The notes under the pieces: generated by a model | Database searches by the model: none | What the model saw: only the letters and a program-made list of their open reading frames with translations | Told to the model about the DNA's origin: nothing | Source: Onchocerca volvulus | Taxonomy: Eukaryota > Nematoda > Chromadorea > Rhabditida > Onchocercidae | Direction of reading: 5' to 3' | DNA length: 64,000 nt | Assembly (NCBI GenBank): GCA_000499405.2 | Contig: HG738137.1 | Coordinates: forward strand, 496,001 to 560,000 | Shown here: positions 38,734 through 50,991 of the stretch, one piece after another | Numbering within the stretch: position 1 is the first letter of the stretch | Layout: every line of letters begins with the position of its first letter | Program-made: the position numbers and the translations under genes

Positions 38734-39942
38734 AAATCCATCATTATTCGAATATGTCCGGAATGCGTAAAATTACCGCCTTATCAAAGGATATGTAAAA
38801 TTTGAACGATCGAGAATGCTCGAATAATCTTTATGTTTTTGGCTAAAAAAAAACTTATTTTTAACCAGATAAATCTTTGAGAAGTGTTCACTAAATTTTT
38901 CATTAGAATTTTATCCGATAATATGATTACTTGTTGTAAAGCAAATTATTGAAATGAGCAATAACGTAATCGGTAATAGTTATTTTTACGATTTTATTTA
39001 GCAAACTTTTTGAAATTATCTGATTTAGGATACATTAGGACGAGTAATAGAACGATATCAAAAAAATTGTGACAAATATTAGCCACTAATCCTTAGATAA
39101 ACAATTTCTTATCTCAAATATATTTTATATCGATATCTTTTATTCGATTGAAATGAACATAAAGAAGATACTAACAAATATTCAAAACAATGCTTTCTGG
39201 CATACTATAGATTAATACATTAGCAAAAACAAAAAACAAACAATAAAAATGAATAAAAGAAAAAATGTCAATAAAAAAATCGTCAGAATTCTACCCAAAC
39301 ATAATCCTTCTTTAAAAATGACGTGTAGCTTTGAAATATGCGAACATTTCAGATAATAATCTTAATTAACGAATATTGATTGCATTTCAGATAATAATCT
39401 TAATTAACGAATATTGATTGCCTATTTATAGAGTGAGCTAAATCAAATTACGATAACGAGTAATTCTCTCGATGTTTAAAAATTCGAAAACTACAATCGA
39501 ATATGTTGATAATTACTTCAAGTAGAATTGAAAAATTAAAGTAAATTGTAAAATCGTAAAAAATCCTATAATTTATCAATTTTTAAAATCAATTTTTGAA
39601 TGAGCAAATAGAATTTTTCATTTGATAAATCGATTTTTTCTCAATCCAAATTTTCCTTATATTCTTTCATCTATTTTACCTTTATCTTTCCTTCTTTTTT
39701 TTTATTTATTCCAGTATTCAGTTATTATCAACCATTATTTGCTTTAGCCATCACACCAATTTCAATGATAAAATTAAGATGGGTAATTAATCTTAATTAG
39801 TAATTAATAATTAATCAGAAATCAAACGAAAATAGTTTTCTGTTTTGCGATTTCATCATTATTAATACTTTTTCCTCAGAGATTTTCGTCATTAACTGTT
39901 GCTCTGTTCTACGGAAAAAAAAAAAAGGAAAAAAATAAATGA
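38734..39942 (+). other. three phase-compatible exon-like segments
   Basis: Segments 38734-38794 (after TTTTTTTCTTCAG), 39719-39781 (after TTATTCCAG, before GTAATTAA) and 39881-39942 (after TTTTCCTCAG). Joined in one frame they read IRICPECVKLPPYQRI, FSYYQPLFALAITPIS, then RFSSLTVALFYG and a lysine run to TGA. In another frame the first has its own ATG at 38754 (MSGMRKITALSKD). Splice sites are good but the peptides are short and unrecognised, and the last part is an A-run, so chance is a real alternative. Confidence 0.22.
39346..39421. repeat. exact 38-bp tandem duplication
   Basis: The unit beginning ATTTCAGATAATAATC and ending ATTGATTGC occurs at 39346-39383 and again at 39384-39421 without a mismatch, so the duplication is recent. 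Confidence 0.9.
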
Positions 39943-42900
39943 AGTTAACGATGTTTGTTTAGCTGCATATCCAAAAAATGCTATCTCACTCAATTTGGTA
40001 AATTTTATCGAATTGTGAAGTTTGAAACTTTTAGAAAAACTTTGAAATTTTAAAATTTTTTGAAAAAATTTTTTTCTTATTGATTTATAATTTCACTTTA
40101 ATCAAGCATCGATTATTAGTCTATTTTATTCATGAAAATATAATCAATTACTATAAAATTCTATATGAAATTATATGAATTCAAAAAATTTTCAAAAACT
40201 CCGAAAATATTGGAATCATTTTATTTTGATTTAAATTTTTTATTGATTCCTTAAATGGACAAATATATCTACGGTATCAATAAATTCTGAAATATCGAAT
40301 TAATACGAAATGATAGGTGATATATCATCTCTGATATAAAGAAAAGTTTAACAGTACATTAAAGTAAAAGATAATTTCTCCTATCATTTATGTCCCACTT
40401 GTTTGTTGGAAAGAAAATATCATTGATACAATCGAAATCTATTTTTAAGCTCTACGGATTTTCAAGTGTGAATTCGGAATTCCGTTCATGATAAAAAGTT
40501 GCTGAGATACAAATTTAGAATTTCCTGATGGCAGAAGAATAATGTTCAGATGATTGAATTCAGAATTTGATGACAATAAAGGATGTTTGAACACAAAAAT
40601 ATTGCACCTATTGGAATTTATCTTTTACAGACTTGTTCAAAGATCATATATTCTATGATCATTGATTTTTGGACAACTTAGCGACAATTAGATGAATAGC
40701 GCAAATGGATGATAGTAGAACAAAGATTTGGAATAACAACCATGAATTCTTTGAAATACTGAAATTACTCATAACAACATTAATTATCAAATCTAAAATG
40801 GCAAATTTAAAATAGCGTGAGAATTTAATGATGAAAAATGATAGAATAATTTATAAATCTTACTTTTCATTATTTCCAATATTTTCTCGTTGTTACAATT
40901 TCTTTTTTTTTTTTTCTTTTCCTTATATGAAAATCGAACTTTAATTTCTAAAAATCTAAATTTAAATTTAATAATGAAAAATGGAAAATTTCTTAATTTA
41001 CGGGAAGGAAAAAGATGTGAAGGAAAAAAAAAAACTGTAAAGTAAATAGAAAAAATAGTGGAGGAGAAAAAACTGAATAACTTTAAAAATGTACGTATTA
41101 TATTTAAACGTAAAAAAAACATACATAACCATGAAAATACACGTGTAAAACACGTAAAAACCGAGAGAGAGATATATTACGTCGGATACGTATAGGACTT
41201 TGTTAAAGTCATTTCATTTAAGTGTAATACTGGCAGAAATTCACCTTCACGTGGATGAAATATGAAAAAACTTATTACGTATTAAGTCATTTTTTGTACT
41301 AAAAAATTTATTTTTCCTCCCTCATGCTAATTGGATAGTATGGAAATGCCATTAGTGGTAAAAACTTGCAGAAAGTTTTTCGAGAAATGATAAGAAAAAA
41401 AGAATTATTTGAAAAATAGCACATCGGAAGTTGTGTCAAAAAGATGATTTATTTGAAAAATTCAGTTTTACAATGCCTTCTTCATGTGACAAGGCTGGAA
41501 GTTATTGCTAGTCATATTAATAATTGGCCATTTTAACTTCAATAGTTTATTTCGTTTTTTTTCTTTACCAAATAGAAATCCAATAGAAAATGAAATTAAA
41601 TTTAACTGAGTACTACGCATTTTCCAATACTAGGCCTATTTTTACATTCCTTTTTAAAAGATTTGAAAAGCAAAAGTTGAGTTGAATTTTGAAGAATGCA
41701 TGAGATTGTATAATCTGACAAATTCGTCAATTTAAAAAAAAAAAAAAAAAAAAAACTTGCTTCGATTTTTTTTCGTTTTTATTGGGAGAACTTGTTAAAC
41801 AGTTATAAAACATGCGAGGAACAGGCTTATTTTTGTTTTGTAACTATAATTTTTCGGCAAAAATTTACCCATTATTTAATCCCAATTCCATTCGAGCAAT
41901 AAAAAGCCCAATCTACGAGTTATTCCAAAAATAAATAAAAAAAAAAAAAAAAAAAAGAGCCAGAATTATTTTGCCCATTCATGCTTATATAAATAATATT
42001 TTTAAGCTTCGTAATCAAATGCAAAGACATGAATTCCTTCTTTTTTTTTTTTCATATCTGAAATGTTTAAATTTCACGAGAAATGAGAAATGAGAAAGAA
42101 AAACAACTTCAAAATATAAATGATGACAATATTAGCTGCTAAATTGAATTAGAAGAGGAAAAATTTTAAAAACGATAATATCAAAATTATTATTATCAAA
42201 AATGTCTGCCGAAAATTTGAATATTAAACTACTAACTGATTAAAAATAAAAATGATAAGAATAATCGGAAATTTTATTTTTCTAGTTTCACTATTAAATA
42301 TTATTAAAAAGGGATAATCTAAAATAGCTGCGGAAAAGTTTGGAAATTATATCATTTCAAATGAAATATAAATTGGAAGTTTAAACAAATTGGAACATTT
42401 ATATTGGAAAAGTTTTGATTAAATCATTTCATTCATATCGATAGTCTTTCTCATTTCTTCATTTTACACATTTCCTAATAATTTATCATACGTACTTGAA
42501 AATAGCATAAAGTTCAGAATTACGTTTTCATTCTATCAATTGCAATAGAAAGAAAGGAAAAAAAAAAAAACTTAATAAGAATAATCTTTGAAGTTTAGCA
42601 GGAGAAATATCCATTGAAAAAAAAAAAGTATGACAATAATAAGAATATAACTCATTTCTAAGCTAAATATAATTTTACAGTTATATAAATTCTCATCCAA
42701 AACCATAGTTCTTTTTTTTTCTTTTTTAATTTGACAAGTTTGCAGTTTCTTAAATGTCAAAAATTCCCGACGCTACGTCATCAAGGTAGGGAAAAAAAAA
42801 AGGACTGAAAATCAAACTTTAAACAAAACTTGAATGAAATTTTACAAAGAAAAAAAAAACTCTTTCATGACATGTGAATTGAAATAATGAGGGAAAGAAA

Positions 42901-43696
42901 TTGAAATAAACTTTCAAATTTTCAATTTCCTTTTATTACATCATTTGGTTATGAAAGAATAAAATGAATAAAAAAGAGGAAGCAAATATTTGAAGCGTAT
43001 CAAATTTCGTCTCGTCTCATCATAAGGAATGTTAAGTGATACTTTTAAGAATAAATCAGATAATATAAGACCGGATGTACTATCTAAATATTTCTAATTT
43101 ATTTTTGAAAAATATCACTTAAAACTTTTAAAATGATATGAAATATCAAATATATCAATGACATAATCGATATGAATAATATCGAAAATATCAATGTTCT
43201 ATTCGTTTTAATCAATCAATGCAACAAATTTTTATCATTTTTAACCGTCGTCCTATCTTTTTCATTTCCAAAAAAAAAGGGAAAAAGAAAGAAAGAAAAA
43301 AGTATAAACGAAATAGAAAAAAAAAATGAAATGAAATGCATGCAGTTGGATTTAAATAAAGCCAACTGACCGATATATTTGTTTGGTTTTTCATTCAAAT
43401 TCGCAACAAACACTAATTATTTTAGTTTGCAAAAAAAGTCAAAAGATTAAAAAAAAAAAGAAAAAAAAAGGAGAAAATTCAATTTATACTTAAGCATTCA
43501 TCTTTTCGCAACTCTTTCCTCCTCCTCCTCCTTCCTCTTCCCTCTTCTCTTTCTCTTTCATTCATTCTTGAGCAATAATCGAAACAGCAAACCGACCGAA
43601 ATTGAAATCAAAAGTAGAATGGAATGTATGAAGAAGCAAACAACTGACTATTAATTTATTCTTCAGATTCTTCAAACTTATCCCTTCTCATCTTTT

Positions 43697-43715
43697 TCTC
43701 TCTCCCTCTCTCTCC

Positions 43716-43746
<31 letters not shown>
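43697..43746. repeat. (CT)n microsatellite
   Basis: About 50 bp of nearly pure CT with a few CCC and TTT interruptions, within a longer pyrimidine-rich zone. Confidence 0.85.
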
Positions 43747-44630
43747 ATTTTATCCCTCCCTTCAATGTTAACCGATCCATTAATTGCTCAAAACATCATA
43801 TCAATGTCAAATCCGTGTGTCATTTTTGTTTCAAACAAACAAAATTCGGTAATTTTATTAACATTTATTTAACTAATCATTTTGAGAAATAGAAACAAAA
43901 GAAAAAAGAAATAAAGAGTAGGAGAAGAAATGCTAATGAAATTAATTATATATTTCAAACTTTGCTAATAAATTAATTTCATCTAATACTCAGTAAAGGA
44001 ATTGAATTGAAACTTAAGAACTGAATAGGTAAGATAGAAATGACAGTAAAAGATTTTTTTGTCTAAACTTTATTGGTTAAAAAAAAAACAGATTCAATTA
44101 CTTGTCGAAGTATATTCTAGAACGTACACAATAACATGTTTGCAAATCTATTTGAAACATATAATTACGACTTACGCTTTTCTCTTCCACTACATCACTA
44201 CTACACCATCTTCTAATCAATCGTTAGCATCAATTTTCATGTTGTTAAATGATAAACAATGACAAATTGAATTCTATTAATTCCAATTTTATTTTTTTTT
44301 TCAAGTTAATTTTAGTCTTTTCAAATTTACTAATTATAATATCATTTAATTCACGTACAATTTCTTTTAATTTATTGCTTCAATCCATTATAACTTTGCA
44401 AAATTAATTCACTTTTCTACAAACTAATCATTTTAATATCCATTATTCTACAATGATGTATGGTTTGAAGATGTTTAACTTATATTAAATTGATACCGCA
44501 AGAAATTGAATTATCTATGATGATAATGATATCCTTCCTATCGTAATCAATAATCCAATTTCTATCATTCAGTCATTCTCTTTTTTAATTCACAATTTGT
44601 GATGCATTGATTTCATATATCATATGTCCA

Positions 44631-44658
44631 TATATACAGTAATCTATTACTGTATATA
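44631..44658. repeat. near-perfect 28-bp palindrome
   Basis: Arms TATATACAGTAAT (44631-44643) and ATTACTGTATATA (44646-44658) pair perfectly around a two-base centre. It is too short for a normal pre-miRNA. Confidence 0.6.
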
Positions 44659-45276
44659 CGTAAATGAATCAATTTGTTTCGTAATGAATAATTTAATCGA
44701 TTTCCTTTCTCAAAAAAAAAGACTAGATTATGTATAATAAAAAAAAACTTTCAATGATAATAGCATGAAAATAGATATTAAAAAATTTGAATCAATCAAA
44801 TCATAACAATTTTAACGCATTAAATTTCATCAATCGAATAATCGAAATTTCAATCTGACAATTTTAATTTTGGAATTTACAAAAATCAGGCAATTTCAAT
44901 GGTTTTATGGCTTAAAAAAAAAATGAAAAAAAAAATATTTAAACAACAAACTGAAATAAAACAACTGCTTTCGCTTCTTCATCACAGCAAACAGCAACAT
45001 TTATAATCACCTTAGAACTAACTCTACCTGTTGAAGCAATAAAAAAGAAAGCTAGGACTAAGCATCTCTACTTAAGCTGTCATTAATTATAATCGTTAGT
45101 AGAATGTAAATATTCCAAAAATAAATATTTACTTAAATGTATATATGTATAAGATATCTATCTATTTGTATTTGAATATGAATATATATTCCTATTCATA
45201 TATACATATATAAATAGATAAATATTAAGTACGTATTTATTTAGAAATATAAATAGAAGTATATATATGTATATGT

Positions 45277-45290
45277 GAGTGTGCACACTC
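45277..45290. promoter_or_regulatory. 14-bp palindrome upstream of a secreted-protein first exon
   Basis: GAGTGTGCACACTC is a perfect palindrome 38 bp before the ATG at 45328. Its TGTGCACA core recurs in the palindrome at 48899-48912. Possible dimeric transcription-factor site. Confidence 0.35.
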
Positions 45291-45327
45291 CTTATTTTTA
45301 ATCGAAATTCTTCCAGCTGAGAGGAAG

Positions 45328-45832
45328 ATGGCGACTTCCTGGAGCCTACAACTCGTCCAGCAAATCATTTTTCTCTTTGCTTGCTATCAAAATTTTTATT
45401 GTGCAAATAAAAATGCTTTGGAAATTCGGCCAGTTCAAACAAGTTGTAAGAAAAATTGGAACGCTTTTCCTGGATGATGGTTTTTTTTTTTTTTTTTGAC
45501 TTTAATCAGTTTTATTATTATTTCCTTTTCTTTTCGGGAAATAAAAATTATTTTCAAAAATAATGTCAAATATGTGTTTTTTTTTGCCTCGTTATCATGT
45601 AAATTTGGTAAAAATTTCCGAAAATGAAATTCCATTGCAATATTCAATTCCAAAATTGAAAGCAATAAGCAAAAGTGGAAATGAATGCAAATTATGCATT
45701 TATTCTTTGAAAGAAATAAATATAAAAATAAAAGCAATTTTAAAAAACAAATTAAAATTTGAAAATGATTCCAATATTTGTAAGCAACTATGTATTAAAG
45801 CACGTGAAAGAATTCATTTCTTTGGAAAATGA
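45328..45832 (+). CDS. small secreted cysteine-containing protein, saposin-like (tentative)
   Basis: Exon 1 45328-45445: the ATG follows an acceptor-like TTCTTCCAG by a dozen bases and encodes a convincing signal peptide (MATSWS..., core QQIIFLFACY, cut near YCA), ending at donor GTAAGAAAA. The only phase-compatible acceptor before the downstream open frame is a weak GAAAG at about 45662, giving about 95 aa to the TGA near 45830-45832. The second part reads GNECKLCIYSLKEI ... NICKQLC: CxxC, then 27 residues, then Cys, which is the spacing between the second and third Cys of saposin B domains. Later saposin cysteines are not in place, so it would be a truncated or divergent member. If the acceptor is wrong, only the first exon holds. 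Saposin-like proteins bind lipid or membranes, but I do not claim a function here. Confidence 0.38.
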
Positions 45833-46462
45833 TTATGAAAAGTAGCAAAAGAGAAATAATTATTCAAACAAAATTGCGAAATCAATCAATATAGCTATTT
45901 CTTAGCATTATCTATCCAGTAACTTCATTTCGCGCCTTTTTTATTTTCCACGATATGATATAAAATAAAATACCTGTGCATAATTGCTAAAATTGTACAA
46001 AACAAATGAACAACTGTTATTCTAAGCCTTTAAAAGTGCATAAGTTTTATTTGCTTTGCAGTCGCGAGGTTGCTTTGCTAATAAAATGGCTTTTAGTTTT
46101 GTTTAATCTGTAAGAATCGGTGACAAAAATTAGTTGAGCCAGTGCGTATTTATATGTGTTAGAATATTAAATGAGTACTTAAAAATGCTTATTTAGTAAA
46201 ACTTGAAAATAGTTGCTATTTTAAGCGAAAAATACTTTCAAAATTGAATGAAGAAAAAATGCTTTGAATTGTCATTTTCAATTCAACAAGAAAATGAAAA
46301 AAAATCTGAAGGGCATCATATCAGAAAAAAAAGGAAAGATGAAATACTCCAAATGTGAATGAAAATGCATAAAATATAAAAATCAGACAAGAGAAGAGGA
46401 CAAGTAAAAAGAATTAAAGTTTAAAAATGAATTCTCTTCAAGTAAGTGCTGACAAAAACTAG

Positions 46463-46675
46463 ACTGGAACGGCTTGAAATAGATTGGAATAGATTGTAAG
46501 TGAATGGACTGGACTGTTTGGAATGGATTGAAATGGAGTGGAATGGATTGAAATGGAATGGAATGGATTGAGCTGGACTGGAATGAGCTGAAATTGATGG
46601 TTGGAATGAACGGAAATGGATTGAAATGAATTGAAATGAACGGAAATGGACTGAAATGAACTGGAATGAATGGAT
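46463..46675. repeat. GGAAT-type minisatellite, ~5/10-bp period
   Basis: About 210 bp of degenerate units such as TTGAAATGGA, CTGGAATGAA and GGAATGGATT. The TGGAA/GGAAT pentamer resembles the unit of vertebrate satellite II/III DNA. G+C is higher than the surroundings. On the minus strand it opens two overlapping Phe/Ser/His-rich frames with no coding support. Confidence 0.85.
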
Positions 46676-48898
46676 AAGGAAGCATAAAGAATTGAGTGGA
46701 TCAGAAGAGAACAAAGCAGAAGCCTTTATCCCATTCACTCCCTTAAAGTATGTTCTTCGAATCTTCTCTAAAATCCATCCATCGCCCACTTTTTGAAGAG
46801 ACTAATAAACGCAAAAATATTTCGGCTAAAGTATAATAAAGAACGAAAAAATGAAGAAGAAGCATTTCGTCCTTGTTTTTTTTGCTTTCTTTTTCTTCCT
46901 CTTCCTCTCCTATTCCTCCTTTTATCTAATTGGGAATGATGAAAAATATCAGAGATGATAACAGTGACGATAAAGGCTGTTAACATTGATAAGGAACAGT
47001 ACTGACAAAGGTCATGATTAAATTAATTTCTACATCCAATGCTGTTGCATTCAAGATTCAAGCAATGAGATGACACCAAAATATGGCCTTGGAATACATC
47101 TTGTAGAGGAATTTTTTATTGATAATATTCTTCCTCTCTTATTTTTTTTTCTTTTCTTTTCTTTTTGTCATTATTTATTTTTGTCTCTTCTTTTTCTTTT
47201 CTCTTTGTTTTTAATCTTACTTTTCTCGAAAAATGTCTCACTAATTCGTAGAATTCAGGTAGATCACAATAGTACGGTTTCAAAATTCCAGTTCTAAACA
47301 TCATTGATCGTGATTAGTTGTTAATAATAATTACGACAATAATAAGATTAATGATAAAATGATAAAAAGAAACTATTTTATTAACTTTCGGCTTTAATTT
47401 AAGTTCTAGATCGGAAAGGAAAGTCATCACTCGAAATATCTGACAAGTTGTATGCAAAAAAGAATCAAAAAAATGATAAACAATTTTCCTTCTTGCTCCA
47501 TTTTTACTGATTTAAAAGAGCTTATAACGATAATGATAACGATGATAATGAAATGGTGATAATAGCAATTATAATGACAGTAATAATGATAAAATGAAAT
47601 TATTTGAAGATTTTGATTTCAACTCCGAGCTACGATCAATTCATTAACGCTCCGAAATGAATTATATAATTTCATATCTTATAATTAGAAATATTGAAAG
47701 AATTATTTTCTGGATGAAAGGAATTTTTTTTTTTTTTTTAAATGAAAACGTGTAATAGAAACTTTCATATATTGATAACATGTTCAGGTGCATGTCTTAA
47801 ATTGTAACTCACGTGAAAAGAAAGTATTTTAATGTATTCCTACAACGAAAATAATATTTGGAAAGTAAAAAGAGAAGTATTGATGGAATAAGAATTTAAA
47901 TTTTGCTTCGTTTGGACGCGTAGTTATCATTCGAATAAATATGAGTAAATGAGAGAAAACTGGAAAAAGAAAAAGAATTTTAAGCATAAACTATAACTTT
48001 TAAAAAATTTATAATATTCGATAATATAGCGTGATGAAAATTCATTCCGTACTCTGTTTATCAATCTAATATAGTGAAAATTGCAATCAAGTCGTCTAAT
48101 ACTTAAGATGCTAGTACCTACGGATATTTTAATCTATGCGCACAACTATTATATCCATTCAACTTTCTATCCACTTGTTACTTGAGCTATCAATTAAAAT
48201 AATTGACTGATAAGATAAAATTATCATAAATTTATATCTTAGATGCAGAATTTCTTGCTTCTTCCACTTTTTTGATTGATTTTTAAATTAGTATCAAAAT
48301 TTTGTATGTAAATATGAAAATCTGCATTTTAAATATCTCATTACTTAATTGATTTGTAATTTTTCCAGGGAATAATAATTGCCATGTTATCATAAGTATT
48401 AACTTATTGCTGTCATATTTACTCTGTTCTAATAATATCATTATCATTTTAATAAAGCAAAATTTGTTGATAGCAACTTATAATTAATAGTTATTGACAT
48501 TAGTTACTGACAATATTGCTATTAATGCAAAATAAAACTTCAATAATTGGTTGCCACTGAATTAAAAAAAAAAAAAAATTGCAAAGTTAATTCATTGGTT
48601 TTCATGTCAATTTGTTAAAAGCTTCCATTGATAATTTTAGTACCATTACTGTTTAAATTGTATATCAACGATCTGAAAGTTGTAATAAAAGATTCCTAAT
48701 TAGACGAAGTGTAAAGAAGCCAAAATAGTTGCATATGTTGTTCGATTTTTAAGATATGAGATCTTGAAATTCTACGATTATAATCTTTGGACCAAATTAA
48801 AATCAAATAATCAATCCTGTTGGTAAACTGAAATGCCGACATAATCCAAATATTTTTAATAAAAATTTATAATCTCATCCATGTAAGTCATTTATCTA

Positions 48899-48912
48899 CA
48901 TTGTGCACAATG
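48899..48912. promoter_or_regulatory. 14-bp palindrome CATTGTGCACAATG
   Basis: A perfect palindrome with the same TGTGCACA core as 45277-45290. No gene immediately downstream is certain. Confidence 0.3.
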
Positions 48913-49218
48913 GTCCTTTGTTTCTCATCATCTAATCTGCTGATAATGCTCCTGCGCTTTGTTTAAAAGTTGTAAATGACCGTAAAACATGTTGTGAATG
49001 GTTGTGAAAATGCTTAAATGGTTATAAAACATGCTAATGTCTGGACTTTGTAAGAAATAATATTATGCTCTTTATCTAAGGACTGCAAATGATTGCAATC
49101 ATGTCAACTGTAGAATAATGTAGGGACTAAATCTTTGTTCTTTGTTTAAATGTTTTAAGCATTAATCGTAATCTCTTATTTTTAGTCTTTATCCATATCA
49201 ATTTTTTTTGTATGATTA

Positions 49219-49800
49219 ATGTATGAACCTCCGCCCCTATCAAGGATGACCATACAGAAGAGAACTTTCGGGACAGCAAAATTAGTGCTTCAATACATGA
49301 TCAACAGCAGCGGCGGCAGTCTCTTACTTCAGTATTCCTGTCATCAGTACATCAAGGCTAGTGGCCAGCTTCAGTGTCCACAACTGTCGACATCGTCAGT
49401 TCATCAGCAACAAGGGAACTACATCAGCGGCAAGCTCTGCTACATCAGTATCAGTCGCAAAACGTTCCCAGCCCATATCAAGCAATCTCAACGAAGCAAA
49501 ATGCGATATTGTTTATAATATCGTGTAAACTAAATAAAGGCTATTTTTGATCTAGTCAAGTTACAGTAGCAAAAAAGATCTCCAATCCAATGACCCTAAG
49601 CCAGAAACCCTCTTTCCCCTACAAATCCATCACACAATCTTATTAATACAACAACAATAATGAACCTCCTGCTGATGGTAAAACAATTATTAATATAATT
49701 CCGTTGCCAGGTGAGAATGACGAAAATCAGAATATAGTTTTTGCTACTTCTCTTAGAAACAACGGATGAAAATCTTTAGCGGACTTTCATTGTATTCCAA
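49219..49800 (+). pseudogene. broken coding-like island, Gln/Ser-rich
   Basis: A compositionally distinct, richer stretch. Protein-like segments occur in different frames. Around 49228-49355 one reads KDDHTEENFRDSKISASIHDQ up to HQG then TAG. Later in the same frame comes ELHQRQALLHQYQSQNVPS. Near 49560-49640 another reads VAKKISNPMTLSQKPSFPYK, and near 49655-49770 NNNNEPPADGKTIINIIPLPG, with a good donor (CAG|GTGAGA) inside. One frame (49219-49518) is open for 99 codons but has less natural composition. Frame changes and stops suggest a decayed gene or retro-element, or several exons of an unresolved gene. An AATAAA at about 49534 lies in the middle. Family not recognised. Confidence 0.35.
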
Positions 49801-50394
49801 GTAATGGAAAAATAGCAATAAAGCTCGATGAAGGAGATAAATTAACTTAAATAAAATTATTTTTATATTACCGACTAATATTATTGCTGCTATATGACTA
49901 ACCGATATAAAAACAAGTAAATAAGGATATATCTTGAATAACAACTATATGGTAAGAAAAGCTGTGAATACATATCAAGTAAATAATATTATCAAGTGAA
50001 AATGAAAAAATGAAAAGGAAAAGTGTAATTGATAACAAAAATATTTAGGTGTAATTCAGTAATACATATCTTTAAATTATGCTACGGTATGACAGTTAGA
50101 TCATAGTAGCAAAATGATCACAAATAAATTGATAAGAATTAAAGCGCCGTACAATTTCAATTCAGATTGTTAAATTACTGCATTTTTTAGGAAAAAAAAT
50201 TATTGAATTACTCAAAATATCAACTTTTTCTTACCAATTAATTCGACTAATTCCGTATATATTTCTAACTATTTGCATAATTGTTAATTATATGTATAAA
50301 TTTTTGACGTGAAATAACGGAAAATGCCTGCTATATTTCAAACGAATCAGAGCATTAAATTTTGATGGAAGAATAATTTTTCACGCTAAATGAA

Positions 50395-50660
50395 TTCAAA
50401 CAGGAGATGACCTTTCCCACAATTTTCTAACGCAAAATTGGCCCTAATCATCATTCAAAGAAACAAATTTTCTTTGTTAATAATAGCAGACTCTTATTTA
50501 GCTTCTTTTGACATTTGACATCTATTCAACATCTCAATCTGCAACATTTCTCTCCTGTCCCACGGATTTTAACCCATGGAGATATTATCGGTATTCCCAT
50601 TTGACCAAATACTCATTTTAGATTTCTCCAAGCTAATTTCACAGTTGTAAGAAAATAAGC
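50395..50660 (-). pseudogene. broken coding-like segment
   Basis: On the minus strand short coding-like pieces follow one another with stops between: LEKSKMSIWSNGNTDNISMG, then NPWDRREMLQIEMLNRCQMS, then ENLFL and MMIRANFALENCGKGHLLF. The base composition is richer than the flanks. Probably a decayed gene or mobile-element fragment; not recognised. Confidence 0.25.
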
Positions 50661-50991
50661 TTCTTATTAAGTCATTCGTCCCCTTCCAAACAAATATTGT
50701 TTTTATTGGAGCAATGAAAAATCAGCAAAATTTTTGATGAGTATTTAAGCATAAAATTATTTAAAGATAAATCTAATTACTAATTGCTATGTTTCAAGAA
50801 ACTGATTAAAAGTGTAAAATCAAACATTTGAGAGTTAATCTTATCTTAATCTTATCTAATTCTTTCATTTTAGAAAAATTTACAAACTAAAGAGCATTAT
50901 TAACCTATTTGTCTAGTTATTCAAATATTCGCTCAAACGGAGAATCGGATTTGCTGATAAATTAGACAGAGTGCATAAATAAATTGCAAAA

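Larger units (their letters stand above)
39943..45276. other. gene-poor region
   Basis: A+T-rich DNA with A or T runs. It contains a pyrimidine-rich zone near 43500-43746, an E-box palindrome TACACGTGTA at 41138-41147 and the inverted repeat at 44631-44658. I see no supportable exon. Confidence 0.45.
45833..49218. other. gene-poor region with a minisatellite
   Basis: A+T-rich DNA with the 46463-46675 repeat and a purine/pyrimidine-rich zone at 46850-47210. Open frames here, including phenylalanine/serine/histidine-rich ones, are by-products of the repeat. Confidence 0.5.

Noticed and set aside
46383..46789. Two overlapping minus-strand frames rich in Phe, Ser, His and Ile
   Set aside because: They are translations of the GGAAT-type minisatellite, with no start context or splice sites.
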